DNA from: Paulownia fortunei
Taxonomy: Eukaryota; Streptophyta; Magnoliopsida; Lamiales; Paulowniaceae
Assembly (NCBI GenBank): GCA_019321725.1
Contig: CM033108.1
Location: 5,712,001 to 5,776,000, forward strand
Direction: 5' to 3'
Length of the DNA: 64,000 bases
The translations under genes were made by a program, and so were the position numbers. Shown one piece after another: positions 55,001 through 64,000 of the stretch. Below the pieces are notes generated by a model. It was not told the DNA's origin, did no database searches, and was given only the letters and a program-made list of their open reading frames with translations. The number at the start of each line of letters is the position of its first letter. The stretch's first letter is position 1.

Positions 55001-58000
55001 TAGAAGTGAGATTGCACTGTTGGTCTTTTAGTCCTGGTTATCATGGTTAGCTGTTTGAAATCTATATACAGGAATATCCCCCTGATTCTTTTTCCATGAG
55101 ACGGACCATATGAAAATTTCATTTTGCAAGTATGCAGACATCAACTCAGCATTTTGAATATCTCTATCTCAAACTGAGTGTTAACCTTTGGTTTAACTAG
55201 GCTGCTTCATGGATTAAGCAAAATTTCCCAAATCTAAGATGTGATGAAACGAGCAAAATTCTGTGTAGTATCGTTGCCATCTTTCTGTCTGAAAACAAAC
55301 ATAATGAATCACTTTCTAAACGTTCCTTCTATAATAAGGTAATTAGATGAAAATACTAGAAATTCTCAGAGTATAACAAGGAAGAAGACGAAAAATATAT
55401 AGGGAATTGTCAATGTTAATTGAGCTCCTCTTTTATTATTTATGTTTTCTTAATCAAAGTTTTCTATTCAAAGTCCTACCCAAAGATCCCTAATACAGAG
55501 TTGTAAACTAAGATCCCCAATCAGGTTCTAATGATTTTCCCCTCTACAGTAGGGGTACAGTTGCAGTAGGTCTACCACCAGCTTGGGTGGACATATCTGA
55601 AGAAATAGCAGCTTATATACAAAGTGCGAGGGGAAAGATGGCTGAGTTAGCAAAGGCTCATGCCAAGGCTTTAATGCCATCATTTGGAGATGGTAAAGAA
55701 GATCAACGCCGGATTGAGGCTCTTACTCAAGAGATAACTAATCTTTTGAAAAAATCAGAAAAAAGATTACAAATACTCTCTGCTGCTGGGCCTGCAGAGG
55801 ATTCAAATATCAGGAAAAATGTCCAGGTATGAGCTGATAAATTTTTGCTTTCTGAACTCTTTCTCACCCCAAAAAGATTATGGTTATTTATCTGCTGAAA
55901 CTACATATCTCAGTTTATTTGAGAAAAATATATGCCAGCAAAAGAAACAGTATGTTGTTGGGTATTCTTATTCCACATTTGTTATGTATAAATGAGGAAT
56001 TCTTTGAGTATTCTAAATCCTTGGTGAGGAATATGGAACAGACCTAATGGCTGCTTTGCTCGCGTTCTTCTAGTTTCCCTGTTTAGGACTTCTCTATTTG
56101 TGAACTAAGTGTTGGTCCTATTTGTAATATGTTTGCAGTGTGTGTGGCAGTTCCCTCTTCTTTCTGTGGGAAAATTATTCATCAGTTCTGAGATTCATTA
56201 TACTTGATGTCTGGAAGATTGTGCTTACAGCATGTTATTTTTTGACAGCGTTCTCTAGCTACTGACCTTCAGACCCTCTCAATGGAACTACGTAGGAAAC
56301 AGTCCACATATTTGAAACGACTTCGGCAGCAGAAAGAGGTGTGATTTCCTATTGCAGAAAATTTTATTAAGTTTAAATGTCAACATATACTGACATAATT
56401 TTGTTTGGGTGACTTAATTCACTTCTTCATTGTATTGCAAATGTTCTTTTGAGGTCTCACCGACTCAACTGCTCAATTGCCATATTGATGATTGAGCAGC
56501 AGCTAGCCATATTATGTCTCAGTGCTCTATATTTGTGTATTGCCAATATTTCTAATGTCATGCCATTTGGTGTAGGGTCCAGACGGGGTCGATTTGGAGA
56601 TGAACTTAAATGGGAGCAATTCTAAGAGAGAGGACGATGATTTGGATGACATGGTATGTGGATTCAGCTTCTTTTGTGTTTGAAATAATTTTCATTCAAT
56701 GGTCTGTTACTCCATGCCAGTTAAGTAAAACAACATAAAGGTGAATTCTAGACCAGAATCGATTGCTCTTACAAGTGTTCTCAAAAGAATGCATCCATTC
56801 CACATATCTTGTATTCTTCAAAGTCCCTGGTAGTAGATGCTGTCTCAGTGAAAACCAAGGATGCAATTCAAGTAGACACAAATCTTTTGTTTAAAATGTA
56901 TAAAAGACTCCTAAGACCTGAAGCAAGTAATCTGAAGAAGCTTTTATATTGTATTTGACATTTAATGCTAACCACTTGTTAACCTCTAGTTCCTACCTGA
57001 TAGAGTTTTTTATTCTATATAACCCAAAAGTACCAACATCCAGTAAAACATAACTGGTTTTTTCCTTTTGATCTTAGTCTTTTCAAGAAATTAACAAACC
57101 GGTTTATCTAACCTGATATTTATCAGATGTGGAACACCAATATCCTGGTCTGGTTGGTTACTATAAGAGTAAACTGAATCTACCCTACTTGAAAATTGTA
57201 ATTGTAATTATTCTCATCAGATGACTGATCCGATGACAAGAACCCAAAGAGATGACTGCTTGAATCAGGGATATATATTCACAGAACCTGTGAAAAGTGG
57301 TCCTAACCCTGGGGGCTAAGCTGATACATATAAGAAATATAAGAATCACAGTTCCTTATGACCAAATAAGGACCCTCCGTACATCTTGAGGGTCTGTTCC
57401 ATCATAGCCACCGACTTATATATTTCATTAACCACAGCAGCAGCTACAAGTCTTTCTATGGGTTGCTTCTCTGTCTTCTTTCACTGTCAAAATGCCTATG
57501 GTATCAAAATTATTGTTCCACAATTATGTCATTAATGCATTATTTAACCTTGCTTGTGTTGTAAATATCATGTTTTAGGGTTTCAGTGATCATCAAATGG
57601 CCAAATTAAAGAAAAGTGAGGCATTCACCGCTGAAAGGGAGAGAGAAATTCAACAGGTGAATTGAAATTTTACGTTCGTTCTTTTAGTAAAGCAAAACAA
57701 CCAGAATTCATTTTTTTTGGCATTTTTGTTGGTTTTAGGTGGTGGAATCAGTCAATGAACTGGCCCAAATTATGAAGGATTTGTCAGTTTTGGTGATTGA
57801 TCAGGTCAGATGCCATATTTCATCTTTAATAGCTGCTCAATGCTTGTGTAATAGATTGTGGATGTTAATTAAATTTGTGTCGCCAAGCAGGGGACTATTG
57901 TTGACAGGATAGATTACAATATAACAAATGTTGGAGCATCAGTTGAAGAGGGCCTGAAACAGCTTCAAAAGGTCTTAATTCTTTCTTTTGATCTTCCACA

Positions 58001-58212
58001 GGCTTGTCAAGATTTTCAAGTTACTTTCGATACATTTTGGTTAACTTTTGGTCTGGATCGCACTGTTCATGGTTAATTTCGTTTGAAATGAATTGGAATT
58101 GCAGGCAGAGAGAAGTCAAAAACAAGGTGGCATGGTTATGTGCGCCACAACTCTCCTCATTATGTGCTTTGTTATGCTAGTTCTCTTAATTTTGAAGGAG
58201 ATAATCTTTTAA
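52041..58212 (+). CDS. SYP4: Qa-SNARE syntaxin of the SYP4 group (8 exons, 324 aa)
   Basis: SYP41/42/43 proteins act in membrane fusion at the trans-Golgi network in secretory and vacuolar traffic. Exons: 52041-52237, 55550-55826, 56249-56338, 56576-56653, 57579-57656, 57739-57804, 57891-57971, 58105-58212. All are GT-AG and keep one frame. The start MATRNRTILYRKYRDAL and a Gly-rich run at about 30-40 are typical of this group. Residues 66-190 form the N-terminal helical part. The SNARE motif spans about 231-289, with the zero-layer Gln at 262 (VIDQ). A C-terminal membrane anchor occupies about 299-319 (CATTLLIMCFVMLVLLIL). The length fits SYP41-43 (about 320-330 aa). Which paralogue it is cannot be told. 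Confidence 0.95.
52238..55549 (+). other. Long first intron of the SYP4 gene (3.3 kb)
   Basis: Bounded by GGTAAGC at the donor and TCTACAG at the acceptor. It is far longer than the other introns of this gene, which are mostly below 1 kb. I found no clear transposon ends, only AT-rich sequence and a short TA run near 53040-53060. Confidence 0.7.
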
Positions 58213-60099
58213 GCTATAAACTTAGCATCTTCGTGCATACTCTCCTATTGTCCTGACCTCCCTGGCAACTGTTACACACTCAAGACATGCTCACATGTAA
58301 TTAGACAGTGGAAGAGTGCGATTTCCAAGTTCGGCACGGATATACACTCTATCTTACTGATCATTGAAAATTCCAATTAATTCTATATGTGTCAGTTCCT
58401 TGCTACCTTTAATCATTTTTAAGGGGGAAGGGAGTATGTATATGACTCCATAGCATGATAGATTGTTCCTGGGACTTTGTATAGTCTGGAGGAGGACATG
58501 ATATTGATTCTTTTTCCCCTGGAGAATTTTGTAGTTTTGTCCATAAATGCTCGTCTTGTTTTGAGTAGATGAGGTGAAATCTTCTGTTTGTATCATTTCA
58601 TTCTTGAAATGGGGAAAGAAACATGCTTGATCTTCGTACACACGGTCTAAGTTGGGTTCCTTCATAGTTCACATTTCACATGCACTTGGATAATTATTGT
58701 TTTGTAGGAGGTTCATAGGATATGTGGCCTTCGAATGGGTTGCTGTGAAAGAAAATGTACCTGATTTGGTTAAACCCATCAAAATACTTGCCCATGGTAA
58801 CTTGTGGCTTTTTTCATTTGCTCTTTATTGTTTTTTTCTTACAGATAAATGGAAATTCTACGTTCATTATGGAGAATTCGTTACACAATTTTGGTGAGTT
58901 TGTGGAAATTTTGGTGAGGACGTGTTTGGATTGAAGGATTTAAAATCTCCGTTTGGTTTAGGATTTTGAAGGTCAAACTAGTAGGTTTTTCCCAGTGGGA
59001 TATGTAACCCAAAATTTAAGGCTGTTATTGCTTGTGAATAATTTTAAAATAAATTATTTCAGGACATATTTTTCCACCAAATATGTTTTCGGCTGTAGCT
59101 CTCTCAAAATCCTTCAAATTAAAATTTTCACTTTTAAAAAATATGTCCACATCTAAATATTTTTTTTGCAAGAAAAAAAGGGGTTATCAATTGCATTCAT
59201 TACATTTACTATTTTAAAAATCTATTCATATTCAATTACTTTTTCACAATAAAATATATCATGTTAGTAGTAATTATTATAATTTTATTTCTTATTTAAA
59301 TAGCTTTTAAAACTAATTTTCTTTTGTCTAAAATAGAGAAATAAATTTTAAAAAATAAAAATCCAAGCAATCACACCTTAACTTTCCCAATTCCCAACCA
59401 CCAACATCCCAAGGTCAAGTATTTTCTTTTGCTACTTGAGATTATGATTATAATAGCAATCATGTTTTCATTCTTTGGCGTGAAAAAGGTTGAGTAAAGA
59501 CCTGATAAATTGATATTATACCAGATAAATTAAGGATAATGTTTTTTAACCAAGATAAATTGATTTTACCCAAAAATTTTAATTTTTAAAAACTAAAAGA
59601 TGCAGATATGAATTTGCAAATAATTAGTTCTTTGTAGATAATAATATTTTATTATTTTAAAATTATAATATTTAATTTTAAAAAATATTTTTAAAACTAC
59701 AAAACGAATGTAATGTGTCCATCGAATCTCGATGCGGAATGTATACATAATCATAAAAAATTTAACAAATCGAATTTAGAATTTTGACAAACGCATGTCA
59801 AACCCAAACCATAAGAGCGAGGAGGCCCATAGAGTTTTGGCTTTGGATCGACAATTGTAACTTTACCCGGATTGGAACAAGAAGGCGGTTGACCCGATAT
59901 GAATTTACAACCCGTCTCCCATGGTCCCATTCCGCCATTCTCGAAAGAGCTAAACCACAAGCAAAACCCTCTGTCTCTCTCACACCCGCACGCACACCCG
60001 CACCCACACCCACACCCACACCCTCACCCACACGACCAGAGAGGAGAAATAGTTTACTTCTATTTCTAGCTTTAACCCTATTTCAATACTATCATAACA
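58213..60099. other. 3' UTR of SYP4, intergenic and Misato 5' region
   Basis: No further gene. AT-rich intergenic sequence at about 59040-59760 carries no recognisable element. The last 300 bp before 60100 are more GC-rich and are presumably the promoter and 5' UTR of the Misato gene. Confidence 0.5.
59981..60034. repeat. CACCCA-type simple repeat before the Misato start
   Basis: About 54 bp of CACACC(C)/CACGC units ending 66 bp upstream of the start codon, probably in the 5' UTR. Several short frames on both strands are artefacts of this repeat. Confidence 0.9.
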
Positions 60100-63000
60100 A
60101 TGAAGGAAATCCTGACTATCCAAGTTGGAAGCTATGCAAATTTTGTGGGCTCTCACTTCTGGAATTTCCAGGTACAAAACATTTTCACCTCTTGTCCTCT
60201 ACCTGCAAATAGAGTGCTGATTTATATTCTTTTGGGCCTTTTTGTTTTTTCAAGTGCAAATGCTTGATATGATGCTTTGGCACCAGTTAAAAGTCTACAC
60301 CAGTGCCATTTCAATGGTAAAAATGACATTTTGTTTCATGTCTTGGACTTGAAGGATGAGTTGCTTGGATTGGCTGACAGCCCTGAGAGTGATCAAATAT
60401 TCAAAAGTCACAGCCTTAACATGGATGTCCTTTATCGTACCGGTGAAACTCAGCAGGTTAATATGTTTTACAATCAAACGCTTATTGTACAAATTCCTTT
60501 CTCCTTTGCTGTGTCTGAATCTATGACTTGCTTAACCATCTTTTCTGTAGTTTTTAGTGCATATGCCGAGTTGTGTCAATATCGTTGTTTCTTATGTGTT
60601 TATCATGTCCAGGGTATTCTTACATACACCCCTCGCTTGGTTTCAATGGATTTTCAAGGTACAATATAATGTTGTTATGAATCACTACTCAAAGCTCCTT
60701 GTTTTACTGTCCATTACGTCACTTATGTTCCTATTAAACTGCTATGGTTTATTAATTTCTGAATATATTTTCTGCCAAAAAAAGATTTGTTTCGTGACTA
60801 AAATTGTATAAGTGGTTCATGCTAGTTCATAATTTTGTTCATCGTTCTCTAACTCCTGCTTTCAATAACTCTCGCTCTTCAATTTTTCCATGTTCTTCGC
60901 TTTGTTTTTCTCCATCTCCGAATTGGGGTCCTTCTATGATTAATTTCTGTGGAATGCAATTATTTTAAGCTTATAATTTCAAGCATAACTTCTGTCTGCA
61001 TTTACTAACCCACCAAAGAGCTTGGGTAGGAAAAGATTAAAGGCAATGTTCCTCATTAATAATCTGGTACTTGGCCTCATTTCCAGCTTAGGGAACTAGC
61101 TTTACTTGTCACTTTATGATTTTGATGGCAAACAGTAGCAATTCAGGTGGTGGGAGATAACATAGTAGCTAAAGGGCTAAATTATGAAATAGGAGCAAAA
61201 TTGAAGTAACAAGTGCAGGAACTTTTTTATTTTGGCAGCCTTGTATAGCTGTTGTTTCTGTAGGCCTATTTTTTCTTACTGATTTTAATGCCATGTGGTA
61301 TGTTTACCTTTATAATTTAGGATGCCAATCATAAAAGTGTAATTTTTTTTATTTTGTCTTTTTGCCGGTGAAATGCCCTGTCATGTTCCTTTCAGTACGC
61401 TCTTTTTCCATTTCTCCATTCTTCTAGATATTTCCCGTTTCCTCACTCTCTCTATTGAACATTTGCTTGGAGCCCAGAGTATTCAGAAAAGGAATGGGTT
61501 GCTCTATCATCCATAACATCTCCTGACAAGTTTGGATGAGATAAAACGCATTGAGTACACTTTTGAATCGGGTGGATTTTTTTTTGGGTTGGGGGTGGTG
61601 GTGTGAAATTAGGTCATAGTATGAGAATTCTTAGTTGTAAGTGTAATTCCTTTGGCACTTAGTTATTGTTTACCTTAAGTATTTGAGATGCCTCACAAAA
61701 CTGTGTTCTTTTAACAAATCCACACCTATTCAGTCTAACCAAACAAGCCCCGCATTTATGCCCCACTTTTTTTGGGAAAAAAGGAATAGTGCCTTATATT
61801 CTACCAATATTAATTAAAAAAGTGAAAGCATTTTTTTATATCGTTTTCCAGTTATATTCTTGAGTAGATGGGAAAGAAGATTTGGCATATAAGTAAGCCT
61901 CATAATTCCCTGAACTACAGCTCAAATGTTGGTTCATAGTGGGGCCACAATGTTGCTTGTGATGCTTTGTAATCCATATTCTGCTAGTGATTTAAATGTC
62001 CAAATATGATCTAGCAATGCACCTTAAAATTGTTTTTCATTAGTCTCTGCCAAGAGTTAGGACCCCATAACATTGTGAAGCACTTCAACTTGGGAAGCAT
62101 ATAGCATAGTTGGTGAAGTAAAATTACAATCTTTTGGAGCAACAACATATATAAAGCCAGCCTAAATCGTGTACATAAGTTGGGATGGAGGTTTGGGTGG
62201 CAGTCAGTTCTATTTCTCGTAATTGAAGTTTGACGTGAGTTCATGGAAGTAATGGTTAGCATTACTCACTTTTCTTCTCTATTCACATATATTATTTCGG
62301 GCACTTTCATCCATGTGAGTGGACATGGGAGGATATCAAGATACCTAAAGAACTTCCCAGAAGGGCTGCATTTATGCGGTTCATGCTCCTTTCATGATCA
62401 TGTTTCCTGATGTGGATATGAGATATTTAATCAGATGAAACAGTTAATGTAAAGTGGAACTTGACTAAGAACTTCAGAGGCTGTGCCTGTGAATTATAAC
62501 AAAATGAAGCAGACAAAGAGGTAATGGGAAAGAAAAAGAATTAATTCTACATTATATGTTCCTTTATCACCGTGCTAGTTGTTAATTTTCATTTTTCATA
62601 TGTGCTTCAGATCTTTCTAGGAATATATGGTTGTTTTCTTAGTTTTAACTTTTCAAGCTCTTTTTTAGTGGAAATGGATTAGTTTCACAGTTATATATGG
62701 GTTGAGCTTCCTTTGTTTGCTCTCCTCAACAAAAACCTTGTAAATTTAAGTTAATTTGGGTATTCTAATTTGACAGGTTTTATGTGGCATTATTTCTTTT
62801 TTTCTGTGAGATTTTAAACCCTCCCTTTAAATATATATATATATGTATATATATGCATGTATGTGTATATGGGTATAAGTATATCTACATATATGTGTGT
62901 ATATATGTACATTTATATATGTATGCATGGAAAGTTGTGGTAGCTCCTATTTTTACTTACTTTTAGCAATCTTGTCCAAGTCACATTTCTGTGCATGAAT

Positions 63001-63148
63001 TACTTGAATTTGTGGAAAATGGATAAGTTTCTCGTCTAGCAAAGATACTGATGCATGAATTTGACTCAACAGGATCCCTAGGATCAGTAAGTTCAAGTGG
63101 AACTTTGTACAATGAGGTCCCAGAAACATCCATTGATACTTTAACATG
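60100..63148 (+). CDS. MSTO1: Misato/DML1 homologue, first four exons (gene continues beyond window)
   Basis: Misato/DML1 is a tubulin-related protein. It is linked to mitochondrial distribution and division in yeast and animals; its plant role is poorly known. Exons: 60100-60171 (24 codons), 60355-60456, 60613-60658, 63073-63148, all GT-AG with continuing phase. The start MKEILTIQVGSYANFVGSHF is the family's N-terminal signature, aligned with the first strand and helix of tubulins. Exon 2 has DELLGLADSPES and LYRTGETQQ, exon 3 TYTPRLVSMDF, and exon 4 GTLYNE. Together these give 98 codons plus two bases, about one sixth of a typical length of about 560 aa. The next exon must start with G to complete TGG (Trp); I found no suitable acceptor before 64000, so it lies further right. 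Confidence 0.9.
62827..62930. repeat. TA/TG-rich simple repeat in Misato intron 3
   Basis: Imperfect TATATATG and TATGTGTATA units within the 2.4-kb third intron. Confidence 0.85.
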
Positions 63149-64000
63149 GTGAGACTTTAATTTTTCTCTCACATTTTACAGTAATTGTCTTTGCTTTAGA
63201 ATTGTGCAGTGAAGAGATGGAAGGGTGACTCATGGCATAATGATGCTCTAGCTTACATTTTTTTCGGAACTGTTTTACCATTCTGTTCGCCTTATTCTCC
63301 TTACAATTGCTATCCTGATTTCTAATATTAACATCATCATGATTTTTATGTCTCATACTTTGTTCTGTGTGTATTTTTTCTTTTGTTATTTCTTTTAGTT
63401 CAGCTGTAATGAGCGAATGTCCACTAACTGAGGCTAATAGCTAATAGTACACATCATAAGCTTGTTAGTCTATGAATTTTATTTCACATCCATTTTTCTT
63501 CAAGTTCTGAGAGAACAATCTCATTTCTATCAATAAAAGCTTCTTGAGCCTTCAGCTTTGGGCCAGTTGCTTACTACCCATAGGTTACAGTAGCTTTTAT
63601 TGGTATACCTAGAACCCTTGAGGTATCTATGTTAGTTTATTTTCTTTACACCACTTTTGCACTGTCTGACAAAACTCACTTTGGTTTGATACCTCCCCAC
63701 CAATATTTTACCTTTTAAATCTACACATTACTTTCTACCCCAAGTTCTTATTTGAGTTTAAACTTTAAACTGTGGTCATCATTTGACGTATTATATTTTC
63801 TTATTTACTTCTGAATATTTGGAATGCAAATGTAAATATGCTATTATCTTGGGGTGTTTACATACTTCTTATTACTTCTAAGATGTGCTGAAAACATGAA
63901 AAGGGTGGATAGACGTTACCCAAATGTTTAGAGTTGTTACTCCTTTGTGTTCTGGAAAGTATGTGATGTTTAATTAACTACATTGGTCATATATTTATAA
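63149..64000 (+). other. Start of Misato intron 4, no further exon seen
   Basis: After the donor GTGAGA at 63149, no in-phase acceptor plus coding block typical of the family could be found. The sequence is T-rich and intron-like. Confidence 0.6.

Overview
This is nuclear DNA from a flowering plant, most likely a eudicot. It is AT-rich, the genes have many GT-AG introns, and the proteins belong to plant families (PDIL2-type protein disulfide isomerase, Di19, SYP4-type syntaxin). Plant LTR retrotransposons with an initiator-Met tRNA primer site, MITEs and minisatellites fill much of the rest. I cannot name the species.

Layout. Positions 1-8611 are a minus-strand Ty3/gypsy chromovirus with both LTRs (the left one cut by the window edge). 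It has a recognisable but broken gag-pol and sits inside the gag gene of an older gypsy element (8612-10452). From 10.4 to 15.1 kb lie more repeats: a diverged sister LTR, nested inverted-repeat elements, AT microsatellites and a foldback element. A PDIL2 gene (11 coding exons, plus strand) spans 16.8-22.1 kb. From 22.1 to 32.2 kb there is no convincing gene, but there are two related Mutator-like MITEs, a hAT-type MITE with a perfect 8-bp target duplication nested in one of them, and a tandem duplication of about 1.2 kb. A RING plus PHD finger gene (plus strand) occupies 33.2-36.3 kb.

A gag-only LTR element follows (37375-41539, exact 5-bp target duplication). Its pol region is missing and about 20 copies of a roughly 91-bp repeat occupy much of the interior. 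A second, unrelated minisatellite of about 104-bp units lies at 42.1-43.5 kb. A Di19 zinc-finger gene runs on the minus strand from 50819 down to 44075. It carries an AT-AC (U12-type) intron, and its last intron has swollen to 4.7 kb, partly through a 2.2-kb solo LTR. Divergently from Di19, a trans-Golgi Qa-SNARE gene of the SYP4 group runs 52041-58212. The first four exons of a Misato/DML1 tubulin-related gene begin at 60100, and that gene leaves the window.

The five host genes are functionally separate: ER protein folding, chromatin or ubiquitin-linked regulation, stress-responsive transcription, TGN membrane fusion, and a tubulin-like organelle or division factor. They are not an operon-like system. 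Only Di19 and SYP4 are arranged so that they could share a promoter region. I did not find evidence for an undescribed multi-gene system. The most notable items are the U12 intron, the satellite-bearing gag-only element and several insertions with exact target duplications. All exon joins were read by eye from splice motifs and reading-frame continuity, without transcript data.
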